This document shows positions 36,175-47,399 of a stretch of DNA of 64,000 nt, piece after piece. Location: positions 4,774,001-4,838,000 of the forward strand of contig NC_133166.1 in NCBI RefSeq assembly GCF_040802235.1, in the 5' to 3' direction. Each line of letters begins with the position of its first letter. Within the stretch, counting starts at the first letter, position 1. Both the position numbers and the translations under genes were made by a program. The DNA is from Manis javanica (lineage: Eukaryota; Chordata; Mammalia; Pholidota; Manidae). Under the pieces are notes generated by a model that worked only from the letters and a program-made list of their open reading frames with translations, did no database searches and was not told the DNA's origin.

Positions 36175-36300
36175 TTTTTAAGAAAAATACAAATGTTAAT
36201 CTATTTTTAAAATTGTGGTAAAATATACATTATATAAAATGTATTTTTTTAACCATTTTTAAGTGTATAGTTCTATAGCATTAAGCATTCACTGTGAGAT
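36175..36300 (-). mobile_element. L1 3' end fragment
   Basis: aattgtggtaaaatatacat, the aaccatttttaagtgtatag block and agcattaagcattcac are the L1 3' untranslated region in reverse complement. Confidence 0.65.
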
Positions 36301-36309
36301 CTTTTTTTT

Positions 36310-36425
36310 TTTTTAATTCCTGATTTTATAAATGAGGAAGCTGAGATTTAGAAGAACAAAGTTGCTTGTCTAAAGTCCCAGAGAGTGAGTAGTTCCAGAG
36401 ACAGGATTTGAACCCAGGACACTGA
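36310..36425 (-). mobile_element. MIR SINE
   Basis: gattttataaatgaggaagc, gttgcttgtctaaagtccca, caggatttgaacccaggaca: the reverse complement of MIR including its B-box region. It abuts the L1 fragment through a T run. Confidence 0.85.
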
Positions 36426-36809
36426 GGCTCAGAGATCAGGGGGTCTCTGGTTTGTGGTGGTTGGAGTCCACGACTATTCGCCCTACCCTGTGCTAGCCAC
36501 TTGATTACAGCCAGCTCGCTGGTGTGTGTGTCTCTTTGGAAAGTTCTGGGCTTGGGCTTTGTGTATGTGTCAGGGAGGTGGGAGATCAGCCTGGCTCAGG
36601 GTACGTGGCTGACATAGCTGCGGCCTATTGACGGACACCAGGTCTGACAATTTGTGTACTCCTGTTTGTCTTTGTTAAGAAGGTTGAGTGTATGGGCTGC
36701 TGTGTTGGGATTGAGTCTCTGAGGTGCTTAGGATTGAGTGGGGTACAGTGGCCTAGAGCCCAGATTCCTGGCTTCACCAGGTCAGGGAGCACCATGCTGG
36801 GTGGTTTTA

Positions 36810-36935
36810 GAAAAAGGGCATTGAACTTTGAGTTAGAAGGTCTGTGCTATAGTCCTGATTTTACCAGGTGGTAGACATGCTTTGACCTCAACTTCCTCAT
36901 TTCCGAGTGGATAATAAAATTGCTCTCTTACTTGC
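36810..36935 (+). mobile_element. MIR SINE fragment, probable
   Basis: gaactttgagttagaaggtc, ctcaacttcctcatttccga and ggataataaaattgctctct follow plus-strand MIR. Confidence 0.6.
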
Positions 36936-38364
36936 GTTCCCTGATTATAGATGATTACATATCTTGATGTGGGGAAAAAGTGCTGCATAGGCTCAAGGGC
37001 TGTCAAATAAATTTCTCGGGAATTTTGAGTAAACTGTGGTCCGGGAGGAGTGTCTGGGGCTGACCCTAGAGACTTGAGGAGGGTGGATTTGGATGTGAAG
37101 AGTAGCAGGTTTCTTTTGTTTTTGTCATCAGCCTGCTTCTCCCACTATCACTTGGTTGGTGACATATATATTGTCTACTGACTGTCTACTAGCACCTGAT
37201 ATTAGAATGCTCTGGGATTTCCTGGAATGCATGTCTGCCAGGGTGCTTGGACTGACCTCCCCAAAACTCTCATCCCCCTGGTGAAGTGAACTGTAATGTA
37301 GGTCATTTTGTAGCCATGTGGAAATTGAAAGGACACAGCAACTTTCCCTGGTCTCGTCTGTCTGCAAGTTTTTACAGCCTTGTCTGTCTGCAGTCTGTCT
37401 GCTTCTCTTCTCTAAATCTTGAGAAGCCAACCTGGCCAGTGGGTTGGGATCTGGAGGACTCACTGGTGACAAAGGAGCTCCCCTTCTCATGGAAGACTGC
37501 TGTGGCAGTCTCGTGGCAGTGCTGGCTTCTTGTTGCACGAAGACCCTCCACTGTGCAATGTCAAGGTGAAGGAGAGAGGGTCTTAGCTCTCACAGACACA
37601 CTTTCGTAGGGAAGATGCATATGATCAGGAAACTGTTCACAAGGACCAGGGATAGGTGGCTTGAAAAGTAACTGTCATGAGGCATGTAGCCTGTAGTCCG
37701 AATGAAAATGTATTCTTGGGGCTCCTCAGGGCTGATCATTGTTCTTGGGACTTCTGTGCATCTTTGCTTTTAAAGAGCTGTTTGAAGCAGCTATTCTAAA
37801 GCTCGGGTTTCTATCCAGCTTCGCCCAAGAACGATTTCTGCCATCACTGTTCAGTGCACTTTTCCTCTGACAAGAAAGCCAGGCCTTCCCTGCACAGCCA
37901 TGCTGACGCCAGCGCCCTGTCTCATCGGCCACTTGTTTCTGGCTTTGAGAGCGGCACTCGAAGACTAAGTAGGTCATGGATATCTATTTTGAACGGAGTG
38001 TGGCTGGGCTTCATGGACATGTAATTTCCGGATCAAATCCTGTTGGATCAACCTCCTGCTGCCCGGGAGGTTGGCAGCAAACATGCTCTGGTGGCTTGTG
38101 TGATATTTATAAAGTGTGAGGAGTCTGGAGGTAATGAGACACCCAGTTTCTCTATTCCTGTAGGAGTGCCATTGGTTGAGAAGTTTCAGAAACCTTCAGG
38201 AAGCCAGGGGAGTAGAGTGTTTCTACCCTGCTTCCTCAAATTTTCTGAAAATTGAGGGTCCTCACTAACTTCACAAAACCTCTTCTTTTAACAAATCAAT
38301 TTAATCGTTACCCAGGGTTAGTGGACTTCTGCTTATATTAATATGCCAGTTGCTGATTTACTGG

Positions 38365-38540
38365 ATGCTGAACCTTTTATTTCATTATCATGTTTACTCC
38401 TCACAACTACCTTAGAAAATGGGTATTATTGTCTTCACTTTACAGGTGAAGGGGCAAAGAAGTGTGATAATTTGCCCACAGATCAAGTGTGTACGTTGTA
38501 GGGTCAGAGGTTCGAACCCAGGTCCTTCTGTGCAGGCTGG
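38365..38540 (-). mobile_element. MIR SINE
   Basis: tcctcacaactaccttagaa, actttacaggtgaaggggca, and ggttcgaacccaggtccttc: the reverse complement of MIR with an intact tRNA-like B-box word. Confidence 0.85.
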
Positions 38541-39344
38541 CATTTTGTACCACACCACACTGGTCTCTGGACCTCTGGGAATGGGAGATGTTCCTTGCTG
38601 GGAGTGGAGAGCACGGTAGCAGCTCATGGCTCTGTTCTGACGTGAGATGTGACTGTGCTCCATAGAGGCCAGCTGTGGGTATTGGGGATACAGGCCCCCC
38701 AATGCAGAGGGGCTTCCTTGTTTAATTGGAGTTACGTTTTAGGCTATCACTCTGCTGTAAATGGACCACAGAATTCTCAATTTTTACTCTGTTGGATTTT
38801 TTCCAGTTTCAGTGTTTTTCTCTAGGTTTTCTTGCCTAAGAGCTGGGATGAGTGGAGTGAGGTGGTGAGGTCCATGACAGTGTAGGTGGTGATGGAGTCA
38901 TTTTAACCACCTACTCTGCCATCTTCAGTACACTGTATTTTCCCTACATTTTTGAGGAGTGAATACAAGCTTTGGGGTGTGTGTTTGCTTGTCTTTCTCT
39001 ACCTTTCTTCCTCCTAAGCTGTTACAGAGTCCTGGTGGTAATGCTTCTTTCTGCTCAGGGGGCATTTCTGTTTGCTGCTATGTTGGAGTTTTCTGCTGCT
39101 TCATGAAGGCATCACCCCGCCCCACACTCCCTGTGAGCTGTTGTCACCCCTCTTTTGCAGGTAGGGAGTCTTCAGGGACATCACAGACCTGAGACTTCTA
39201 GGTAGTATATTCCATAGCTTTCTCTGAAAGTTTTGTAAAATAATGCCAGAGGAAATGTTTATTTAAAATTAGTTGTATTCTGGAAGTGAAGAATGCCCTC
39301 CTCAAATGTGGTCTGATTGGCTGGCAGGTGGGGTGCCTGCACCC

Positions 39345-39505
39345 ATCCTGGTTTCCCTCCCAGCTGTTCCCTGGCTTTTTACTTAACCACTCTGAGTCTA
39401 TATCCTATAAATTGGGGATAGTAATATCTAACAGAGTCGTGGTAAGATGTAAATGAGACAGTGTACATAAAATCACCCAGGACCCAATGAATGGGTTATT
39501 ACTTT
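39345..39505 (+). mobile_element. MIR SINE fragment
   Basis: acttaaccactctgagtcta, tcctataaattggggatagt and gtggtaagatgtaaatgaga follow plus-strand MIR. Confidence 0.65.
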
Positions 39506-40165
39506 GTCTTTATCTGAACTACAGAAACAAAGGCCTGGAAACTCCCCCTCCCTGAGAGCCTTAGTTAACTGAGTAGCTTAGAGGCTCAAGAGATCCCCTT
39601 CCCCAAAGAAAGAGGGAGAAGATGGAGCATCAAGAACCCTTATTTTAGCGAGAGTCTTTTCCAAGATTTTCCCATTCTTTTTGCATTTGGGGTGGCGTAG
39701 GTGATGCATGCTTCCTTTGCTGGGAACCAGAGCTCTGGGAAATCTGTGTTAATGGCCTGGCCAGTATTTAAAAAAATGAAAAAATGCCAAAACAGCATTT
39801 TAGAAGCAGAGGTGTTTTAAATGTGCACATTGGGCATATCAGTACTTCTAGCACACACATGTATAATCAATATATAATTATCTGGAGATGACTTTGAAAG
39901 TCTAAATGTGAGGCCTCTGGTCTTGCCTCTCTGAAGGCCTAAGCATCTAGCAGATTCAGCCTTACCTTTTTAACCACCTAATAGAAGGCCTTCCATCTAT
40001 GCCCCTCCCACCCCCCCACTCCTGCAAGTTTGAGTCTAGAAAAGTGTCAGGCAGGTTCCAGAGGAAGCAGGAAAATAACCAGTCATTTGTGATCTTTGAG
40101 ATTCCAGTTTTGTGTATATTTGCCATGTGATCTTGAGCAGTTCCCTTTATTTCCAGCCTCAGAGA

Positions 40166-40341
40166 ACTTAGTCTCAGCAGCAAGGTAGAGCTGGAGTTGT
40201 GACAATCCTATTACTGCTGTGGGTGCAGATAAAGATGCTTTCTTCAGAGCTTGACTTAGTCTCAGCAGCGAGGTAGACCTGGAGTTGTGACAATCCTATT
40301 ACTGCTGTGGGTGCAGATAAAGATGCTTTCTTCAGAGCTTG
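40166..40341. repeat. 88-bp tandem duplication, two copies
   Basis: Copy 1 is 40,166-40,253 and copy 2 is 40,254-40,341, each 88 bp. Both begin acttagtctcagcagc and end cttcagagcttg. They differ at only two positions (a/g in the caaggtag word and g/c in the gtagag word). No transposon signature is visible. A second, exact 12-bp duplication (gcaattaggatt, 40,429-40,440 and 40,441-40,452) lies 87 bp downstream. Confidence 0.97.
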
Positions 40342-40757
40342 AGTCTTGGCAGGGTGGTAGTTTCCTAATCTTAATGCATTTATACGCTAGAAATTTGCAA
40401 GCTGTTTTTTTCTCCTACTAAAAGAATTGCAATTAGGATTGCAATTAGGATTAAAGACTGGACTTCCAGTGTAAGCTGCTCTGTCCTTGGGCTCCCAGAC
40501 TTCAGTTATACCGTTTGGCTCAGTGGGTTATGGTTAACTGTTTACCTGTCCATCTGTCCAGCTTGACGGCAGGCTCTGCAGAGGCAGGGACTTGGCTTAT
40601 GCCCAGTTATAGCTTAGATATCTTACACGTTGTATGTGGGACACAACTGATGGCTACATAAAGATTTGAGGGAGTTGGGATCCCTTACGATGGTGGAAGG
40701 GTGTGGGGCAGGTCATCCGTCAAGTGTAGATATTTATTTTGCAGATTTGGCCTTCAA

Positions 40758-40770
40758 CCACCAGGGGGCG
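40758..40770 (+). promoter_or_regulatory. Near-consensus CTCF binding site
   Basis: ccaccagggggcg matches the core CTCF motif (CCASYAGRKGGCR) at every position, in the plus orientation, inside the presumed intron. CTCF is known to mark insulators and chromatin-loop anchors. Confidence 0.7.
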
Positions 40771-42104
40771 TTAGGAGCTGTGTAGGACCAGGGACGTGGA
40801 AAGTCCTGTAAGGTGCAGGCAGGTTGCACAAACCAGGCTTGTCTCCCTTCCCCAGCACTTGCCTGTAGCACCTCTGTTGAGGAACACGGAGCCAGGTACC
40901 AAATAGACGCTCTGTAACAAGCTCAAAGGGTGTGTGATACTCTCTCCTATTTTATAGGCTAAGATCTGGAGAAGCCCCCCCAGCTGACATGCAGATAAGT
41001 CCTTCGGCATTTGAATGCCATTCTGCCAATTCCAGATCTCCCTTGACTAATCTGATACACTTCCGTCTGTGTCCTGAGGACATGTCCAGCCATACTAATT
41101 AAATTAACCTGATAGCCCTGGAAACTTAAATTAGATCTAAGGAAGAACTTCCTAACATTTTTTTTGTTTTTTTGTTCTTTTAATTAGAGGTAAAATGGGG
41201 GTATTCTAGAGCAGCTTTTTAATATATCATTCACAACCCCCTAGTCACAGGATCAATTGAGTGGACTGACACATTAGGAAAAAGAAAAGGGACAGAATAA
41301 AAAAAATTCTGTGTCACCCATGGTAAGGCTTAGTGTGTGTATGTGTGTGTGTCCTGGATCATGACGTGGCTCATGACCAAAGATGTCCTGGAGAGATGGA
41401 CAATAGTTGAGATCAATGAAGGTTAGACTGGAAAGTCCTTGGATATAGGGGTCTGTTCTATCTCTTTTTCTCCTTATGTTCCATCCATGCTAACTCAGTG
41501 CTGAGTACATGGTTAGTCTCTCTGGGGGAATTTGCTCTGGTTTTCCACACTGTAAGAAGACAGAACATACCCTGTGCTGTCCTCACAAAGGAAATGAGTG
41601 TGATGGTCTTTCCTGGGCTTTGTGTGTGAGGAACACAGAGAGACAGACACCAAGTGCATGACAGGTGAGAGCTTGGGCTCTGAAGTCTGAGGAACCTGAA
41701 GTTTGAGTTTTGTATGTGCAGCTTCCAAGTGTGCCTTTAGACAACTTCCTTTCACTTGCTAAGGTTTACTTTCTCCATTTTTTTTTTAATTTAAAGAAAG
41801 CAGACTGCCACATGCAGCACCTCTTTGAATGTGTCTAGAGTCTTAGAAGGTGGACTAGCCCACCTTCTCCTACAGATGAACCTTGGGAGCTTGTCTGGAG
41901 GGTCTAGCAGGGGAGTGCAGCTACTCATATACTCTTGATTGAAGGACAGTCCTCCTCTGTCTGGGAAGGTGGTCCTCTTTGAGCACAAGGCTACAGGATG
42001 GACGTACATGGAATGGAGGAAGGGGACACCCACCTAGCTAGATCAGCCGAATCAAGCCTGGCAACAGATGGAGTGACAGATGTCACAGCCAGATTGCCCT
42101 CAAC

Positions 42105-42230
42105 ACTTTCTCCATCTCTAAGCTGGGTGTAATAAGGGCACCTACCTCAGAGGTATTGTGAGGATTAGAAGAGAGAACTCAAGTGCCTTTAGTACGGTGC
42201 TTGGCATCTCATAAATGGTCAGGACGCGTT
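42105..42230 (+). mobile_element. MIR SINE fragment
   Basis: ccatctctaagctgggtgta, ggtattgtgaggattagaag, acggtgcttggcatctcata. Confidence 0.75.
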
Positions 42231-42516
42231 ATCTGCTACTCTTGTTTTAAAAATTAATGTTAAGAGAGATTTAAGTGGCTCTTGCCAGGTCCACTGCAGG
42301 AGGCCCTTTTCTGGAGCTCCAGTTCAGGGATAGTCGTGGATCTTGATGTTGACCTTGACCTGTGGTTTGCTTGTGCAGGGAGAGGAAGTGGATGTTGCAA
42401 TGGAGTGGGTGTCTGTGCATGCAGGGGAATGTTCTGATTTTGTAGTTTAGAGGAAACAAAACATCTTCTATCCATAGTAAAAGAGGACTATCATTATGGC
42501 ATCTGAGAATATTCTT

Positions 42517-42556
42517 GGCATTGCTTAAAAAAATACACATGGCATTGCTTAAAAAA
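42517..42556. repeat. Short duplication of 16 bp
   Basis: ggcattgcttaaaaaa occurs at 42,517-42,532 and again at 42,541-42,556, offset by 24 bp: a 24-bp unit with one full and one partial copy. Confidence 0.9.
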
Positions 42557-43069
42557 GCCAAGTGCTTTTTACTTAATCAAAAAGCAACAGTTTCAATTTA
42601 ATGCTACTTTTTTTTGTTTTTTTTACCACAATAAAAAGAAGGCAACTGTTTCCTGAAACTGAAGATAACCATGTGTATGGCTAAACTGGTGATTTTGTGG
42701 CCAGCACAGTGATGTTTTTAGTGGAAGCTCCAAGGTCTGGTAAATACTGATTTCTGACACCAGCAACTGGGCCAACAGCACCACTGTCCAGTCAGAACTA
42801 CATGAAAATACACGTTGAAGGTGTAAGATTCTTGCCTTTCGGCAAAAGCCCCTAATTTTTCCAGTCCGGGTCTGCTCAGGTCTCTTGTCTAGGTGGAAGA
42901 ATCTTGAGCCTTCTTTCTTCCCAAAGTTAAAATATTTTTGTTCTTTATATCCCCGGTGCTGATTGTTTTTTGTGTCTTGGGAGGGAAGCTGGTAGACATA
43001 AGACACTACCAGTAACAGGAAGTTTCTGGTCTATACTGCGTTTGAAAATCTGACTCTGCCTTGTCTGGA

Positions 43070-43137
43070 AGCAGTTGCATAGAGTAGTTAAGAGCACAGA
43101 CTTTAACTCGACTTTGGTTTCCGTCCTGCTTGGGCCT
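43070..43137 (+). mobile_element. MIR SINE, left part of a split copy
   Basis: catagagtagttaagagcac, agactttaactcgactttgg belong to the MIR 5' half and stop where L1 sequence begins. The copy resumes at 43,605. Confidence 0.8.
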
Positions 43138-43604
43138 TTTTCCTGCTTTATTGAAGTTTAATTGACAGATAAAAATCGCATCTACTTCAGGAACACAGTG
43201 TGGTGAGTTGATATACTTGTGCTCTAGGAAATGATTACCACAATCAAGTTCACACGTCCATCACCTCATGTAGCACCACCGTGTTTGTGGGGGGAAGAAC
43301 ACCTCAGATCTGTTCTCTTAGCAACTTCAAGTGTACAATACAGCATTATTAACTGTAGTCACCAGGCTGTACATTTGGTCCCCAGCTTATTCATCTTATA
43401 ACTGAAAGTCTGTACCCTTTCACCAACAGCGCCTTATCCACCCGCTCTCCCAGCCCCTGGCAACCACCATCCTTACTCTTTGCTTCAGAGTCTGGCTTTA
43501 TTAGATTCCACATGTAAGTGAGATACGTTCTGTGTGTGGCTTATTTCACTTTGCATGATGCCCTCCAGCTTCATCCATGCTGACACAAAGCTGCCTGTAC
43601 TTTT
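43138..43604 (-). mobile_element. L1 3' end fragment inserted in MIR
   Basis: tgctttattgaagtttaatt, aatgattaccacaatcaagt, ttaactgtagtcaccaggct, cctggcaaccaccatcctta and cttcatccatgctgacacaa give the L1 3' region in reverse order. It is 5'-truncated, as expected for L1 insertions. Confidence 0.85.
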
Positions 43605-43730
43605 AACAAGTGTGTGACTTTGGGCAAGTAGCTCACCCTCTCTGTACCCCATCTGTGAAATGGGACAATAATAATACTATTACCTTATAGTTTGTTGAGG
43701 ATTAAATGGGATAATAGATGTAAAGCCTTC
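43605..43730 (+). mobile_element. MIR SINE, right part of the split copy
   Basis: gtgtgactttgggcaagtag, atctgtgaaatgggacaata and ttgaggattaaatgggataa complete the MIR begun at 43,070. Confidence 0.85.
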
Positions 43731-45109
43731 CTTGTTACGGATGTCTGCTCATAAACTCTTCAGCACCTGGGCGCTATTGTTATTATCACATTAATATTAT
43801 TAGGGAAGGCCTTCCAGGAGACCAGGATTTTTGAGCCGGCCTTGCCATTATTAACAGTTGGTCCTGGATATGTTGCTGAATCTCTGAACCTCAGTATTAT
43901 TTTCTCTAAAACAAGGGGGCAGCCCAGGTGCTTCAGACCCCTTCTTGGTTCAAGGCTCTGCTTTGCATGCTGAGCCTCTGTTTCTTCTCCAGCCTGATTG
44001 ACGCATTGCTGGCTGCCAGGAGGGTGAGGTCCCACTTTCTGTTAAGGACCTGTAGCCCCCTGCCAGATGTTGATTTGATAACTTGTTTTTCTTTCCTTGA
44101 TTGTGTATTCTTGGTGTATCTCCCCTTTACAAGCGACCCCTCTCTCTTTGTAGATTTTTTTCCAGTGTGTGCAGACCAGGGATGTGCATGGTGGGTGGGA
44201 GTTAAGTCTCAGCTTGGCAGAGCCTCCCACACAGGGAATGTTACAAGTAAGCTTGTAACTTGTAAGCAGAGAGTGGGATCCTATCACTTTGCTGATGGTT
44301 TTACAGTTGTGTCTGTGTTTGTACTTACCACATTCCCCAGCCCAACCCCCAAGGGCTGCAGGTAACTGAGCCACTCATGACAAACAGATGACTTTTTTGA
44401 TTCATAATAAGCTACCTTTCTTCCTTTGTTTCCTTCCTGGCCTGCAGTTTTAGTTTGGATGTTGAAGGGCTTACCAGGGTTAATGTTGATGCAATTTTCC
44501 GTTTTGCTTGTGCATTTTCACTCACCCTTACTTTTGCACAAAGTGGAGCTGTGGAATTCATCTCCGGCCTGCCGCTGGTGTTTCAGGTTTATCTTCCTGT
44601 TCTCTGGGACAGGCAGACACAGTGAGTGAATGGAGTTGTTTTCACCCCACTTCCTGCCTTACTGAACACCTGTCTAGCAAATGCAGCCAGTGCTCCTACC
44701 CTTTACCTGATTGCCAGCATCCCTGACATGGCAGTGTCTTGCTTAGATCAGATGAGTTGGTTTTGTCTTTGTGGTTAGCTTACTGTGTCCTTCAGAGGAC
44801 TGTTTCCTTCTTCACTTAACTTAAAGGTGCTCATGTGTCCTCTTTCCATACACTCCCTGTGCATTCCCATCTGGCTACTGTCCTCCTAGCTGAAAGCACT
44901 GCTGACTGTCAACATCATGAAAGCTTCCAAGAGACCAGAGGCAGAGAAAAAGAGTATGTTCACCTCCTGGGCTGGTTCTTGTGCTTGCCTCACTCTCCCT
45001 CTATCCCAGACTAAGTTTCTAGAAAACCTTAAAGTAGTGCTTGCTTCCAGAGCTGATTTGAAATACTCTTTTAGGGGATGGGACATAGATTTTTGTTTCC
45101 TTATGAAGA

Positions 45110-46030
45110 CTTTACATTTTTAGAGCAGTTTTAGGTTCGCAGCAATACTGAGCAGGAAGTGCAGAGATTTCCCTTATACCCCTGCCCCACACATACACAG
45201 CCTCCTTGGTATTAACATCCCCCACCAGAGCAGTACATTTGTTACAGCTGATGAACCTACATTGAGCCATCACAGTCACCCAAAGGCCACAGTTTATATC
45301 CTGGGGTTCATTTCTGTGGTTCTGGACAAATGTATAATGACATGTCTCTGTCATTATGCTATCAGAGAGTATTTTCACTGCCTCAAAAACCCTCTGTGCT
45401 GTGCCTGTTCATCCCTCCCACACCCACCCCTGGCAACCACTGATTTTACTGTCTCCATAGTGTTGCCTTTTCTACAGTGTTATATAGTTGGAATCATACA
45501 GTATGTGGCATTCTCAGACTGGCTTCTTTCACTTAGTCTTATGCATTTAAAGTTCTTTCATGTCTTTTCATGGCTCAGTAGCTCATATCGTCTTAGTGCT
45601 GGATGATATTCTGTTGTCTGAATGTAATATGGTTTCTTTATCCATCACCTACTGAAGGACATCTCGGTTGCTTCCAAGTTTAGGCAGTTGTGAATAAAGC
45701 TTCTGTAAACATCCATGTGCAGGTTTGTGTGTGGACATAGTTTTCCAAACTTTTGGGTAAATCCAAGGAGCTGGATGTAGCTGATGACTGAATCATAGGG
45801 TAAGAGTATGTTTAGTTTTGTAAGAAACTGCCAAACTGTCTTCTGTCTTCAAAAGCCAGACTACTTTGCATTCTCTCCTTTCCCTCCAACAATGAATGAG
45901 AGTTCCCGTGGCTCCGCATCCTTGTCAGCATTTGGTGTTGTCAGTATTCCAGATTTTGGCCTTTTCATAAGAGTATAGAGGTGTCTTGATGGCTTAATTT
46001 GCATTTACCTGATGACGGGTGATGTTGTAA
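45110..46030 (-). mobile_element. L1 3' half, about 0.9 kb
   Basis: Long reverse-complement L1: tagagcagttttaggttcgc, gaatcatacagtatgtggca, tccatcacctactgaaggac, aagaaactgccaaactgtct, ttaatttgcatttacctgat. It covers the L1 3' untranslated region and the end of ORF2; reading frames are broken. Confidence 0.85.
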
Positions 46031-46494
46031 GAATTTTTTTTGAAGAGTGCTGGCTTTTTTGACACCAGAAACTTATGTCTTTCCAAAGAGAAAGTGACTT
46101 TACTGAAAAGAGAAAGCCAGAGTGGAGAATCCAGTCTTCCAGTAATAGAAAGCCTTCCTGGCTGCTGGCCTGTGTTGGGTCCTCTCCACTGTTTTCTTTG
46201 GTCAAAAGACTTACAGGCAGCTGTGTGGTTTTTAGTGGAGCCCTGGCTTAGGTATGATTTTGTTGAAAATATTATGGAGACACACCAACCCATGTTCATT
46301 ATTTGGTAGAAATGTGTATATTAATATTCTCTTCCTAGTGTTCTTGCCTTTGAACTAGAAATACACTGTTTGGGTTCCTTCTGCCCAAATTTGAACTTTT
46401 TCAGAAAACTTTTTTTTTTGTCTTCTTTGATCTCACTGAGGTTTTACATTTTTCAGTTTTCTTTTGGCTTTTCCTTGTAGGATTTCATATTTTT

Positions 46495-47072
46495 AAAATA
46501 TTTTAAAGAGCGCCTCAAAAAGTTAAATGTAGAATTACCATAGGACCCAGCAATTTCACCCTAGGGATCCACGTGAAAGAATTGAAAACAGGGACTGAAG
46601 TCTTTGTACACAAATATTCATAGCATTGTTCACAATACCCAAATGGAAACAACCCAACTGTCCATCAGGGGGAATGGATAAATAAAATGTGCCGTGTCCA
46701 TTCAGTGGATTATTATAAAGCCATGAAAGGGAATGAAATACAGATACAGCTACCACATGGATAAACTTTGAAGGCATTCTACTGTTGATGAAAGAAGTCA
46801 AATACAGAAGTCCATGTATGGTGTGACTGCATTTAAATGAAATACCCAGAGTAGGTATATCCACAGAGACAGAAAGCAAAGATGGTTGCCGGAAGCTGGA
46901 GGAATGGGAAATGTGGGGATTGACCACTTACCAGTATGAGTTTTCTTTTGGGGTGATGAAAATATTTTGGAACTAGATAGAGGCTATAGGACATTGTGAG
47001 TGTCCTAAGTGCCACCAAATTGAACACTTTACAATGGTTAGATTATGTGAATTTCACCTCAGTTAAAAAAAT
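46495..47072 (+). mobile_element. L1 3' region, plus strand
   Basis: aattaccataggacccagca, cccaactgtccatcaggggg, gtggattattataaagccat, ggaactagatagaggctata and ttcacctcagttaaaaaaat: the end of L1 ORF2 and its 3' untranslated region, with a short A-rich end. It lies head to head with the minus-strand L1 at 45,110-46,030. Confidence 0.85.
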
Positions 47073-47299
47073 TGTTTTTGAAGGAGCTGCCCATATGTGT
47101 TTTTGCCAAGGGTGGCTTTTCCAGTGACACTGTATAAGAGTTGCTTTCCATTAAGTGTGGGTATGAGCAGGGCTTGTGCAGTTCCCCCTCTGGGGCCAGG
47201 ATCCAGCCTCGCTGCTCAGCATTAGGGCTGCCAGTCAGCCCAGAGAGTTGCCTCCCCTCTCCCAGCCTGTTCACTCTTTTGCAAAGAAAGCTTGAAAGT

Positions 47300-47395
47300 A
47301 GACCTTACCTTATAGGATTGCCGGGAGAATTAGGTGAGGTAATGGATAGACGGTGCTGGGCACACTGTAGGTGCTTAAGAAATATTAACCTTCGT
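47300..47395 (+). mobile_element. MIR SINE tail
   Basis: ttgccgggagaattaggtga, acactgtaggtgcttaagaa are the MIR 3' end. Confidence 0.7.
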
Positions 47396-47399
47396 CTCT

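Noticed and set aside
38500..38520. tRNA gene suggested by the B-box word ggttcgaaccc
   Set aside because: It belongs to a reverse-oriented MIR, which is tRNA-derived. No cloverleaf or A box is present.
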